Shown: positions 45,986 to 54,857 of the stretch, piece by piece
How the letters are laid out: the number at the start of each line of letters is the position of its first letter
Numbering within the stretch: the first letter of the stretch is position 1
Assembly (NCBI GenBank): GCA_017615125.1
Contig: JAGAAS010000028.1
Location: forward strand, 1 to 64,000
Direction: 5' to 3'
Source: Bacteroidaceae bacterium
GTDB lineage: Bacteria > Bacteroidota > Bacteroidia > Bacteroidales > Bacteroidaceae
Length of the DNA: 64,000 nt
Made by a program: the position numbers and the translations under genes
The notes under the pieces: model-generated
Seen by the model: the letters and a program-made list of their open reading frames with translations, nothing else
What the model was told of the DNA's origin: nothing
The model's database searches: none

Positions 45986-46016
45986 TTTGATGCTCGCAAA
46001 AAGATGTGTATTTTTG
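45986..46016 (+). promoter_or_regulatory. Promoter of the B12 operon
   Basis: TTTG (45986-45989), a 19-bp spacer, then TATTTTTG (46009-46016): an exact match to the Bacteroidota consensus. Transcription would start near 46022, at the 5' edge of the riboswitch. Confidence 0.75.
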
Positions 46017-46021
46017 CACCT

Positions 46022-46226
46022 GCAATTGGTGCTCTCCCTTGTTAGGTCCGACGAAAGTGACGACCTTACAAGATCAGAGAGATTAAAAGGGAATCGGGTG
46101 TGAATCCCGGACTGTCCCGCAGCTGTAAGTCGTAGTTTTACCGGCAAACAATATGCCACTGATAGAATTGGGAAGGCGTTTGCGACCGGGCGACAAAGTC
46201 AGAAGACCTGCCTCTTGCAAGAGTCA
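46022..46226 (+). promoter_or_regulatory. Cobalamin riboswitch
   Basis: Shows the conserved cobalamin-aptamer core: AAAGGGAATCGGGTGTGAAT, CCCGGACTGTCCCGCAGCTG, then the B12-box ATGCCACTG and the AGTCAGAAGACCTGCC segment near the 3' end. It sits 37 bp upstream of a BtuB-like gene. Cobalamin binding would be expected to lower expression of the operon; whether by ribosome-site sequestration or termination is not determined. Confidence 0.95.
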
Positions 46227-46262
46227 ACGTAAAGCACCCTGGGGATGGGCTGATGATTCGAA

Positions 46263-48257
46263 ATGCAAGAATGGAGAGTTAGACACAGTACGCTGTTGTT
46301 GGCAATGCTGTTGTGCATGTCCGTATGGCATGTCAAGGCACAGGAAGTCGGGACCGGGCAGAAGCCGGTAAGTCTCGACAGCATACAGCATTTACAAGAG
46401 GTGACCATCACCACTTCTGCCCAACCATCTCGCACCATCGCCACATCGCAGAACCTACAGGGCACCGAACTCCAGGCTCTGAGCACCACGTCGGTGGCCG
46501 ATGCGCTGAAGTATTTTGCAGGCGTACAAATCAAGGATTACGGTGGACTTGGAGGCTTGAAGACCGTCAACGTCCGTTCGCTTGGAGCGCAACATGTCGG
46601 CATCTATGTGGACGGCATCCGCATCACCAATGCTCAGAACGGTACGGTGGACTTAGGCAAGTTCTCGCTGTCAACGATGGAGAGCGTCTCGCTCTACAAC
46701 GCCAACAAGCTTGACAACTGCCAGTCCGCTTCGGAATATGCCTCGGGTGCCACCGTCTACCTGCGAACCCGCCGCCCCACAACAGATTCATTGAGTGTGC
46801 AATTACGTCGTGCGTCATTCTCTACCTGGATGGCGAAGGCTAACGCCCAGTTCAACAAAAAAGGATGGAGCGGATTCGTCGATGGAGAGTGGACAGATTC
46901 ACGCGGCGACTACCCTTTCCGCTACCACACGGAGTATGAAGACACCGTAGGCCGACGCGCCAACAGCGACATCCGCTACGGACGCATCGAGGGAACCTTG
47001 TTCAAGGATGGATTCTCGTCGCACATCTATTATTATGACAGCGAGCGTGGCTGCCCAGGCGGCATCGTGCGAAGACTGAGCGACAAGTATGTCAATGTGG
47101 GCCGCGAATGGGATCGCGACTTCTTTGTACAGGCTTCGTATCAAAAGGTGTTCTTGGAACATCACCATGTGAAGGTGAATGCCAAGTACTCCGACGAATA
47201 CCTGCGCTACTGCACCGACTATCCCGAAAACCAGAACACGGCTCGTGTTGATAATCACTATCATCAACAGGATGGCTATGGAGCTCTTTGCTATGCTTTC
47301 ATGCCTTGGACATGGATATCGTTCTCAGCGAGCTGCGACGTGCGCTACAGCAAGCTGGAGGCAGATCTGAAGCGGTTCGACGATGTATTCCGTCTTGATC
47401 AAAAGCAGGTGGTGGCGGTACAAGCCAACTGGAAAGGCGTGCAAGCGGCAGCCTCGTTACTGCATCAGCATTATCAAGACTCCACCTTTGCACATGTGGG
47501 CGCTGCCGACCCGCTAGATCGCTGGACACCTGCCATCTCCACGGCCTATACGGTGGGAGGACTGACGTTCCGTGCCTGGTATAAGACTATCTTCCGTGCT
47601 CCCACCCTCAACGACCTGTATTACACCCAGGTAGGCAACCGAAATCTGAAGCCCGAATATACCAAGCAGCTGAACTTGGGAACGGAATACCACTTCGACA
47701 CGGATCGCTTGAATGCCTCCCTGCAGGCAGACGTATATCAGAACAGGATAGAGAACCGCATCGTGTGCTTGCCCCTAAAAGGCACCTACACCTGGTCGAT
47801 GATGAACTACGGTCAGACCTTCTGCCGGGGACTGAACGCCACGCTCAAAGGGCACTATCGAACGGGAGATTGGTACTTCTCTTTGCTCAACTCCCTTACC
47901 TGGCAACACGACGTCGACAGGACCGACCCCGATGACGAGGATATGTACAACAAGCCCATCTGCTACTCGCCGGCGTTCTCAACGGGCGTTACGGCTATCT
48001 GCGGCTGGCGCTCGCTGCAGTTTACCACCTCCTACCTTTATGTAGGCGAGCGCATGTGGAGCAAAGCTGATCCTGAGGACATCCTGGAGCCTTATCATAA
48101 TATCGATATGAAACTCTCCTATATCCACGACATTAAAAAAACTTCGCTGGGCCTCTGTCTGGAGGTGTGCGACGTGCTTGACATACAATACGAGCTTATA
48201 CCGCGCTACCCGATGCCTGGCCGCAACTATAAATTGACATTATCTTTTGGCATTTAG
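46263..48257 (+). CDS. btuB: BtuB-like TonB-dependent cobalamin receptor
   Basis: A 664-residue outer-membrane receptor with a signal peptide (LLAMLLCMSVWHVKAQ), a TonB-box-like segment (LQEVTITTSAQPSRT), plug domain (VADALKYFAGVQIKDYGGLG, VNVRSLGAQHVGIYVDGI) and a 22-strand-type barrel ending KLTLSFGI with a hydrophobic C-terminus. FRAPTLNDLYYTQVGNRNLKPE is a typical receptor strand motif. The upstream cobalamin riboswitch makes B12 (or another corrinoid) the expected substrate. No btuFCD inner-membrane transporter is visible in the window. Confidence 0.93.
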   Translation: MQEWRVRHSTLLLAMLLCMSVWHVKAQEVGTGQKPVSLDSIQHLQEVTITTSAQPSRTIATSQNLQGTELQALSTTSVADALKYFAGVQIKDYGGLGGLKTVNVRSLGAQHVGIYVDGIRITNAQNGTVDLGKFSLSTMESVSLYNANKLDNCQSASEYASGATVYLRTRRPTTDSLSVQLRRASFSTWMAKANAQFNKKGWSGFVDGEWTDSRGDYPFRYHTEYEDTVGRRANSDIRYGRIEGTLFKDGFSSHIYYYDSERGCPGGIVRRLSDKYVNVGREWDRDFFVQASYQKVFLEHHHVKVNAKYSDEYLRYCTDYPENQNTARVDNHYHQQDGYGALCYAFMPWTWISFSASCDVRYSKLEADLKRFDDVFRLDQKQVVAVQANWKGVQAAASLLHQHYQDSTFAHVGAADPLDRWTPAISTAYTVGGLTFRAWYKTIFRAPTLNDLYYTQVGNRNLKPEYTKQLNLGTEYHFDTDRLNASLQADVYQNRIENRIVCLPLKGTYTWSMMNYGQTFCRGLNATLKGHYRTGDWYFSLLNSLTWQHDVDRTDPDDEDMYNKPICYSPAFSTGVTAICGWRSLQFTTSYLYVGERMWSKADPEDILEPYHNIDMKLSYIHDIKKTSLGLCLEVCDVLDIQYELIPRYPMPGRNYKLTLSFGI

Positions 48258-48284
48258 AACATAGACCATTAAACAATAATAAAT

Positions 48285-49553
48285 ATGAGACGATTGATCT
48301 TCTCCTTTTTTTGCTTTATCGTTGTAAGCATTCAGGCTCAGGAGAAAATACTCCTGCTGAATGAAGGGATGTGGCAAGCCGACAACGGACGTCTGACCTA
48401 TTTCGAGGACAGTCAGGTGGTAAGCAACCAGTGGTTTCGCGACCAGAACGGCTACAAGCTAGGCGACACACCCAACGACATTATCCAAATCAATGACAAT
48501 CTGATTGCCATTGCCATCAACTGGTCGAACATCGTTCAGTTCATCACTCCCGAAGGCAAGGCTGTGGCTGCCACCGAGGACATACCTAACAACCGTAAGC
48601 TGTGCACCGACGGCGAGTACGTCTATGTCACCAGCTACGGGCATGAGTGTCTGACCACCGACGGATACAAATACTTCGACAAAGGCTTCGTGGCAAAGAT
48701 TGATATCAGCAACTTCCAGACTGTAGCCACTTGCGAGGTGGGCTACGAGCCTGAAGGCATTGCCCTCTACAACGGGCGCCTCTTCGTGGCCAACACCGGC
48801 GGGTATGCCTTTGAAGAAGCTCATGACTACGAGACCACGGTGAGCATAATCAATGCGTCTACGATGGAGCTAGAGAAAGACATCGACACGGGTCAAATCA
48901 ATCTTTATGGTAAATTGTCGCAGGCAGGCAATTTCCTGCTCATTAACTCTCCTGGCGACTATTATGAAGTTCCTGCAGCATGTATTGTTTTTGATTGTGA
49001 AAAGGCACTTCAAGGAGAGAATGACTGCTTTGTTAGATTGGACTACGCCTCCACCTATAGTTGTACTACCCTTGACAACCAATTCCTAGCAATAGGCTCC
49101 CGTTTCTCGTATTACACCAATGAATATGAGTTCAACTATGTAACAATAGACCCTGAAGAAGTGATGGTCAGCATGGGAGGAAGCGGCATTACGGAAGAGA
49201 TGCCTGGCTCTGTGATGGATGACATCAAACAGATGGTAATGCCATATGGCATTTATGTGAACCCCTACACAGGCTATATCTATGGCACCGATGCTGGATC
49301 GTTTGAAGGTGCCGGCTTTCTTTACCAATGGTCGCCAAAAGGTCAACTAATAGGAAAACATAAAGTCTATATTAATCCGGGTCACTTCTTGGCACTACCA
49401 CCTAACGGTATTTTTAATAGCGTTGAGATAATTGAAACCTCTAATTTCGAACCTCAAACCTCAATCCTTTATGACCTGCAAGGCCGACGAGTGGTTTCAC
49501 TTAACAAAGGACGTTTTTATGTGCGCGAAGGACGTAAGTTCATATCCAAATAA
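48285..49553 (+). CDS. BtuG-like beta-propeller, second gene of B12 operon
   Basis: A 422-residue exported propeller with YncE/DUF5074-like blades (LLLNEGMW, NDIIQINDNLIAIAINWSN, YVYVTSYGHE, VGYEPEGIALYNGRLFVANTG, YGIYVNPYTGYIYGTDAGS). In Bacteroides, BtuG proteins in the same operon position are surface propellers that bind cobalamin very tightly and pass it to BtuB. Here the N-terminus (MRRLIFSFFCFIVVSIQAQE) is a standard signal peptide without lipobox, and the C-terminus has a sorting-like tail (LYDLQGRRVVSLNKGRFYV). This suggests surface attachment through T9SS rather than a lipid anchor. B12 binding is inferred. Confidence 0.8.
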   Translation: MRRLIFSFFCFIVVSIQAQEKILLLNEGMWQADNGRLTYFEDSQVVSNQWFRDQNGYKLGDTPNDIIQINDNLIAIAINWSNIVQFITPEGKAVAATEDIPNNRKLCTDGEYVYVTSYGHECLTTDGYKYFDKGFVAKIDISNFQTVATCEVGYEPEGIALYNGRLFVANTGGYAFEEAHDYETTVSIINASTMELEKDIDTGQINLYGKLSQAGNFLLINSPGDYYEVPAACIVFDCEKALQGENDCFVRLDYASTYSCTTLDNQFLAIGSRFSYYTNEYEFNYVTIDPEEVMVSMGGSGITEEMPGSVMDDIKQMVMPYGIYVNPYTGYIYGTDAGSFEGAGFLYQWSPKGQLIGKHKVYINPGHFLALPPNGIFNSVEIIETSNFEPQTSILYDLQGRRVVSLNKGRFYVREGRKFISK

Positions 49554-49592
49554 TACAAATATTTTTCAATCAATTTCTTAAATCCAATTCTT

Positions 49593-52500
49593 ATGAAGAA
49601 GTCTTTTTTTTCTTTCATGGCATTAGTAATGTTCGCAGTAAACATTGCTTATGCGGCCAACGTAACGGTGACGATGAACACCACATCGACCACCATGAGT
49701 TTGGCCGACAAAGCCACTGGTACTGCTGTAGCTGTTGGCGAACCTGTTAATCGCGTCTATACGTTTGAGGCTTCTGCCGGCACCTATGTGCTCACAGCCT
49801 ATGGTACAAATGGTGAAACCATTAACGGCACCATAGAACTTAATGTGACCGAGGAGGTCGAGCAGGAGTTCAAGGTGTTCACAAACACCATCTATGCCAC
49901 AAACCAAGGTTGGGTGGTTGATACCGACTACACCATTGAGGTAACTGTGAGTACACGAGAAGGAGTCAAGCAGGAAATCACTATCGGTAATAGCGTTACA
50001 GCCAATCGCAAGACGTTCCTGGCTTTGAACGGAAACAGCTATTATGCTGCGTTGATTCCCAGTGAGACTCATCAGGCTGAGGACTACATGACGTTCTACA
50101 AACAGGGTACGCTGACCAATGGCATAACTATCTCTGGAGCTATTCCTCAGGGAGCCGACTACACCGTTACAGTGCCTGCTGATGCCGAGCTCTTTCTGGG
50201 CATGAAGTTCAGTCATTTCATTGCCTTCACCAAGGTGGAGCCTAAGTCAGTGGAAAACGAAGGTGGTAACAAAAAACTGACCTATCGTTTGGCTAATAGT
50301 CAGGTTTACAACTATCGCACATGGAAGAGTGGTGGACTGACACAGGCTGGCTACTTTACCATGAATCTGGATGAGACCAAGCGCCCCATTCTGGCATTCA
50401 CCGATGCCGACTACGAGGCCTTTGATCCTAAGACAATCAAACACGACGTACAGTGGAACGGTGGCTACGAGACTGGTGATATCTTTGTGAATATCAACGA
50501 AAGTGGTCATCTGAAACTGAATGTGGGCGATTCCTTCGATGCTCACGCTATGCGTTCGTGGGAGTTGACCGACAACTCTACAAACAACTATTTCATGGAG
50601 CCCGACTTCCACTATACCGTCATCAATCTCGATGGTACCCCCAGTACTGGTGTGATTACTATCGAAGTGACTGAGGGCGATCCCTGGGCAACCATCAAGG
50701 CAGTAGGAAATGGTACGGTTATCGTGCTGGTGACCTATGATGCCATCGGACTGAACTATTATAGCACTACGACGAAGAATGCCTATATGGGTGGTGAGTA
50801 TTGGAGTGCCATCTGGCCAGAGAATACTGCTGTCTATGTGGTGACTGTGGGTGGTGGCGCTACTTCTATCGAACCCAACATGTTCCTCAATGAATCATAC
50901 AACGAAGATACTAAGAAACTGGCTGGTAAATATGTTGATGCCGAGCACGATGTGTTCTATTATCTAGATACAGAAGAAGGCTTCTCTTATACCTTCACGC
51001 CTGCTGGTGTGGAAAATGTAGAGATAGCCTATCCTACGATTGGAGAACAGATGGCTACCTATACTGGTTTTGGTGCAACGGGTGTGACCAAGAACGAAGA
51101 CGGTTCCTATACATTACTTTTGAAAGAAGGTCGTCAGATTGTACGTTTGACTGATGCTAACGGAAAAGCTGAGTATCAGGTGCTGACAGCCAAGAAATGT
51201 CATCGCGAATTTACTAATGTGACGCGTAATGGAAGTAACACGTTTATTCCTGGTGACCAAGTGAAGATTCAATACTCAGGGTTGCGCCATCCTGCCAACA
51301 AAATGGCTGGTATCTATAATATGTCGGCTTATGTGACCTATAACGGTATTCCCAATGGCACAGACCTGATTCTAGGAAGTGGACAATATACCTTTGGCTC
51401 TGCTGCATCTGCTCAGGCTGTCACCGTCATGATTCCCGATGATGGCAGCACAGAATTGCTGATGAACGATGGCGTGATTCAGGTGAACGGCTATGGTGAT
51501 CCTATAGGTAACCATCGTAACACCAGTCGCCTGATGGGCCGTTCAGCCAACTTCACCGCGATTGCACACAAGACCTACTTTGGCGCTATTCCTGAGGTTC
51601 GCCTCCCCATCAATGAAGCTAAGCCGTTCATCATTCGTCTGCTATGTGAGCAGGAGAACGTGAACTACACGCTGACACGTAATGGTGAGGAAGTGACCCT
51701 TAATGACGATGGTACTTATACCGGCACCTATGGCGACTATGCATTGACTGCTTCAAAGGCTGGCTATCGCTGCTTCCGTCAGACCTATACTATTACTGAT
51801 GACGCAGAGGGTGAGCAGACCTTCAATGTGGCATTGACTGCTGCCGATGCTGCAACATGGGATGGAACAGCACAGACTGAGCCTGCTGTCGTAGAGGATG
51901 TCTATCAGATTGGTACGGGCGCAGAGCTGGCTTGGTTTGCTAATAAGGTGAATGAAGGACAGTACACTACAAAGGCTGTTTTGACTGCTGACATCGATCT
52001 GGGCGACTATGCATGGACTCCTATTGGAGGTACAACAACAGCCAAGGCTTATCAGGGCGTGTTTGATGGTAAGGGACATACAGTTAAGGGCCTCTATATC
52101 AACAATTCAACAGCTACTTATCAGGGGCTCTTCGCTTATCTGAAAGATGCTACAGTCAGCAACGTAACTGTTGAAGGCAAGATTTCTGCCAAGCAGTATG
52201 TGGCTGGTATCGCTGCTAATATGGGCGCCAACGCAATCATCGACCGTTGTGTGAACAAGGCCAACATTTCTGGTGCCGGCACCTATGTAGGTGGTATCAC
52301 AGGTTATGTTGGTGTTGCAACAGCCAAAGTAACCAATAGCTATAATACTGGTGACATTACTGGTACTACCAACTGCGGTGGTGTTGCTGGTTCTAACAAC
52401 GCCACAGCTGTAATCGAGAATATATTTAATCTGGGTAATGTTTTGGGTACCACTGTTGGCGCTTGCGTAGGTGGAACCACGAAGAAGGACAATGTGAAAA

Positions 52501-53708
52501 ATGCCTTTGCTACAAAGGAGTATGGCATCACAACTAGCCAGACTACCGTTACCGACGAGCAGATGGTATCGGGTTATGTGGCTCACTTGCTGGGTGAGGC
52601 CTTCGGACAGACCATTGGAACTGACGCTTATCCTGTTCTTAACGGCGCAAAGGTTTATCAGGTGAATTATACCACCAGCCTATCTGAGGACAGCGATTCT
52701 CTTTATACCAATGGGACACTGCCTGAATTTGAGCCTATCAATGGCCTCTATCCTACATGGTTATCTGCTGTAGATGGTGAGCCGGTCAGCGAGGTTACAT
52801 CAGATACAACGTTGTATGTCAACTTTGCAGCTCTTGTTGTCGGTCCTGCTATTGCCACCTTCGAGGATGTGACAGACATCACCGAGCCTGTGGATGGTCA
52901 CATGAGCGTAGGCACTGAGGACGACGATGAACGCGAGTTCTTTACCAGCGGCGACTATGCGTTTGCCAGCGGTTGCATGAGCGACTGGGATTACTGGTAC
53001 TGGTTCGGCTATGCAAGCCGCACAGAGACAAGCTATGAGTCACTCAATGATCAGTGGAATAATGTTGTAGGCGGCGGCTATGACGGTTCCGCAACATACG
53101 GCGTAGCCTTCGCTGCTGAGTTCAATGGTCCCTGCTATGTCACGTTGCTTACAGAACCCGCTGTCGTTCCTGGCTTCTACATCACCAACAGCAGCTATAC
53201 ATACAACTCCATGACCGGCGGCGACAGCTTTGCCAAGAAGTTCGATAAGGGCGACTGGTTCAAGCTGACCATCACAGGTTATGATGCCGACGATGAAGTG
53301 ACAGGTACGAAGGAGTACTATCTGGCTGACCTTCGCGATGCAACGAAGGCATACATCATCAACGACTGGCGCTATGTTGACCTCAGCGGCCTCGGAACTG
53401 TTGCAAAGATTGGTTTCGCACTTTCCAGCACAGACAATGGTGCCTATGGAATGAACACACCCGCCTACTTCTGCTTCGATAACTTCGGTGCCGAGGGAAC
53501 TGAGGTACTGCCTGAGAAGAATGTTACCTTCCGCGGGGATGTGAACGCTGATGGTGAGGTGAACGTTACCGACGTCACCGTACTTGTAGACATCATCCTC
53601 GGCAACACGACCGATTATGACAGGACCGTGGCCGATGTGAACGGCGACAATGAAGTGAACGTTTCCGACGTCACCACACTTGTAAGCATCATTCTGGCGA
53701 CAGAATAA
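49593..53708 (+). CDS. Large GLUG / DUF4465 / dockerin surface protein of B12 operon
   Basis: A 1371-residue exported protein (signal peptide ends NIAYA). Residues 1 to about 780 are repetitive beta-rich domains without a firm family. Residues about 790-945 hold GLUG-type repeats (FDGKGHTVKGLYI, YVGGITGYVG, NCGGVAGSNN). Residues about 1088-1310 match DUF4465 (ATFEDV, SGDYAFASGC, YGVAFAAEFNGPCYVT, GDWFKLTITGYD, FDNFG). The C-terminal 60 residues are two type I dockerin-like calcium repeats (VNADGEVNVTDVTVLVDIIL and VNGDNEVNVSDVTTLVSIIL). Third gene of the riboswitch operon. DUF4465 proteins recur in Bacteroidota cobalamin loci, so corrinoid capture is a fair guess. A strong terminator follows. 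Confidence 0.8.
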   Translation: MKKSFFSFMALVMFAVNIAYAANVTVTMNTTSTTMSLADKATGTAVAVGEPVNRVYTFEASAGTYVLTAYGTNGETINGTIELNVTEEVEQEFKVFTNTIYATNQGWVVDTDYTIEVTVSTREGVKQEITIGNSVTANRKTFLALNGNSYYAALIPSETHQAEDYMTFYKQGTLTNGITISGAIPQGADYTVTVPADAELFLGMKFSHFIAFTKVEPKSVENEGGNKKLTYRLANSQVYNYRTWKSGGLTQAGYFTMNLDETKRPILAFTDADYEAFDPKTIKHDVQWNGGYETGDIFVNINESGHLKLNVGDSFDAHAMRSWELTDNSTNNYFMEPDFHYTVINLDGTPSTGVITIEVTEGDPWATIKAVGNGTVIVLVTYDAIGLNYYSTTTKNAYMGGEYWSAIWPENTAVYVVTVGGGATSIEPNMFLNESYNEDTKKLAGKYVDAEHDVFYYLDTEEGFSYTFTPAGVENVEIAYPTIGEQMATYTGFGATGVTKNEDGSYTLLLKEGRQIVRLTDANGKAEYQVLTAKKCHREFTNVTRNGSNTFIPGDQVKIQYSGLRHPANKMAGIYNMSAYVTYNGIPNGTDLILGSGQYTFGSAASAQAVTVMIPDDGSTELLMNDGVIQVNGYGDPIGNHRNTSRLMGRSANFTAIAHKTYFGAIPEVRLPINEAKPFIIRLLCEQENVNYTLTRNGEEVTLNDDGTYTGTYGDYALTASKAGYRCFRQTYTITDDAEGEQTFNVALTAADAATWDGTAQTEPAVVEDVYQIGTGAELAWFANKVNEGQYTTKAVLTADIDLGDYAWTPIGGTTTAKAYQGVFDGKGHTVKGLYINNSTATYQGLFAYLKDATVSNVTVEGKISAKQYVAGIAANMGANAIIDRCVNKANISGAGTYVGGITGYVGVATAKVTNSYNTGDITGTTNCGGVAGSNNATAVIENIFNLGNVLGTTVGACVGGTTKKDNVKNAFATKEYGITTSQTTVTDEQMVSGYVAHLLGEAFGQTIGTDAYPVLNGAKVYQVNYTTSLSEDSDSLYTNGTLPEFEPINGLYPTWLSAVDGEPVSEVTSDTTLYVNFAALVVGPAIATFEDVTDITEPVDGHMSVGTEDDDEREFFTSGDYAFASGCMSDWDYWYWFGYASRTETSYESLNDQWNNVVGGGYDGSATYGVAFAAEFNGPCYVTLLTEPAVVPGFYITNSSYTYNSMTGGDSFAKKFDKGDWFKLTITGYDADDEVTGTKEYYLADLRDATKAYIINDWRYVDLSGLGTVAKIGFALSSTDNGAYGMNTPAYFCFDNFGAEGTEVLPEKNVTFRGDVNADGEVNVTDVTVLVDIILGNTTDYDRTVADVNGDNEVNVSDVTTLVSIILATE

Positions 53709-53732
53709 TCAAAAGTTTTAAGTGTGAAAGAT

Positions 53733-53766
53733 AAAGGCACTCTCCCGATTCGGGAGGGTGCCTTTG
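53733..53766 (+). terminator. Terminator of the B12 operon
   Basis: AAAGGCACTCTCCCG pairs with CGGGAGGGTGCCTTT around an ATT loop, giving about 15 pairs with one mismatch. The T-run is short (TTTGT). It lies 25 bp after the stop codon at 53708. Confidence 0.8.
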
Positions 53767-53816
53767 TAATACTCTTCAATACGAGTGTCCTTTCCAACAC
53801 CAAGACCAGACAAGAT

Positions 53817-53847
53817 AAAAAAGGAGACATCTCGGCGATGTCTCCTT
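53817..53847 (-). terminator. Terminator of tRNA-Lys
   Basis: On the minus strand AAGGAGACATC and GATGTCTCCTT form a stem with loop GCCGA, followed by T6. It lies directly downstream of the tRNA 3' end. Confidence 0.8.
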
Positions 53848-53849
53848 CG

Positions 53850-53922
53850 TGATCCGTTTGGGGCTCGAACCCAAGACCCCATCCTTAAAAGGGATGTGCT
53901 CTACCTGCTGAGCTAACGGATC
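53850..53922 (-). tRNA. tRNA-Lys (UUU)
   Basis: A 73-nt cloverleaf on the minus strand. The acceptor arm GATCCGT pairs with ACGGATC, with discriminator A. The D arm is TAGCTCAGCAGGTAGAGCA, the anticodon stem CATCC/GGATG encloses loop CTTTTAA with anticodon UUU, and the T arm contains GGTTCGAGCCC. CCA is not encoded. It has its own consensus promoter and terminator. Confidence 0.96.
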
Positions 53923-53961
53923 GACCTTCAAGCGCTATGGCCTTTCGGTCAAAAGCGGGTG

Positions 53962-53992
53962 CAAAGTTACGGAGAAAAACGGACTGAACAAA
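53962..53992 (-). promoter_or_regulatory. Promoter of tRNA-Lys
   Basis: On the minus strand, TTTG (53992-53989), a 19-bp spacer and TAACTTTG (53969-53962). This is an exact consensus match about 40 bp upstream of the tRNA 5' end. Confidence 0.75.
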
Positions 53993-54081
53993 TTTTTGAG
54001 GGGATTTTTTACTAATTGCCCCATTCTTTGGCTCTTGGTCTACGTTTTCCTGCCGTTAAAGAATCAGTATCAGGTGCCTTT

Positions 54082-54696
54082 CTATGCTTCTCCGTCCTTG
54101 ATTGCCTCCTTGTGCTCTTCGAGGGCTTTTTCGTAGCAGACACGGCAGAGGGGCTCATACTCCATCTTCTCTCCTAGGAGCACGCGCTTGTCGTTGTCAA
54201 CCGTACGGTGCGACACGTAAGCCAGGCTGCCGCAACGCACACAGATAGCGTGCACCTTAGTCACCTCGTCGGCAATAGCGAGCAAGGCGGGCATAGGGCC
54301 GAAAGGAATTCCGCGGAAATCCATATCCAAGCCGGCAACAATCACACGCACCCCTCGGCGGGCAAGCTCGTTGCAGACATCCACCAGCCCTTCATCGAAG
54401 AATTGCGCTTCATCGATGCCCACCACCTCAATGTCGGACGAGAGAAGCAGGATGCTGGCGCTGGAATCGATAGGCGTAGAAGGAATGGAATTGCTGTCGT
54501 GCGAGACAACCTCGTCTTCCGAATAGCGTGTGTCGATAGCGGGCTTGAAGATTTCCACTTTCTGTCGGGCAAACTGCGCGCGCTTCAGACGACGGATCAG
54601 TTCCTCCGTCTTGCCCGAGAACATAGACCCGCAAACTACCTCGATACGCCCCCTGCGCAACGTCTCACCCATTCTGTCTTCCGAAAAATCCAACAT
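54082..54696 (-). CDS. tdk: Thymidine kinase
   Basis: About 204 residues, TK1 (type II) family. ATP-binding P-loop [14 protein letters not shown], Mg/base site DEAQFFDEG, lid/thymidine contact [10 protein letters not shown], and zinc-binding Cys pairs CVRCGS and CRVCY. It phosphorylates thymidine for DNA-precursor salvage. The start at 54696 ([20 protein letters not shown]) was preferred to 54717 because it matches the usual N-terminus in Bacteroidales. It is divergent from rsmI, an arrangement I recall as common in this order. Confidence 0.97.
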   Translation of the reverse strand: MLDFSEDRMGETLRRGRIEVVCGSMFSGKTEELIRRLKRAQFARQKVEIFKPAIDTRYSEDEVVSHDSNSIPSTPIDSSASILLLSSDIEVVGIDEAQFFDEGLVDVCNELARRGVRVIVAGLDMDFRGIPFGPMPALLAIADEVTKVHAICVRCGSLAYVSHRTVDNDKRVLLGEKMEYEPLCRVCYEKALEEHKEAIKDGEA

Positions 54697-54736
54697 AGCT
54701 TTATTCCTTTCCAGCAAGTAATTATCTTAATTTTTG

Positions 54737-54744
54737 CAAAAATA
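54737..54744 (-). promoter_or_regulatory. -7 element of thymidine kinase gene
   Basis: Minus-strand TATTTTTG, an exact TAnnTTTG, about 40 bp before the start codon at 54696. The -33 box is not recognisable at the usual spacing. Confidence 0.4.
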
Positions 54745-54785
54745 TAAAATCTATTGATAAGAGATGCTGAAAAAGCACAAAAATA

Positions 54786-54817
54786 ATTGAACAACGGAAG
54801 AAAAAATGCTACTTTTG
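54786..54817 (+). promoter_or_regulatory. Promoter of rsmI
   Basis: ATTG (54786-54789), a 20-bp spacer, then TACTTTTG (54810-54817). The -7 box is exact and the -33 box has one mismatch. The expected start of transcription is about 35 nt before the rsmI ATG. Confidence 0.55.
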
Positions 54818-54857
54818 CAGCGGAAGATAATTCATCGACTTAAGTCTTGAGTTCAGT

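Larger units (their letters stand above)
45832..46262. other. Intergenic region with B12 control signals
   Basis: Holds the promoter (45986-46016) and cobalamin riboswitch (46022-46226) of the B12 operon. Nothing else is recognised; no strong terminator hairpin after the GH2 gene was seen. Confidence 0.75.
53709..54081. other. Intergenic region with terminators and tRNA
   Basis: Contains the B12 operon terminator (53733-53766), the tRNA-Lys gene with its own terminator and promoter, and otherwise nothing recognisable before the thymidine kinase stop. Confidence 0.8.
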
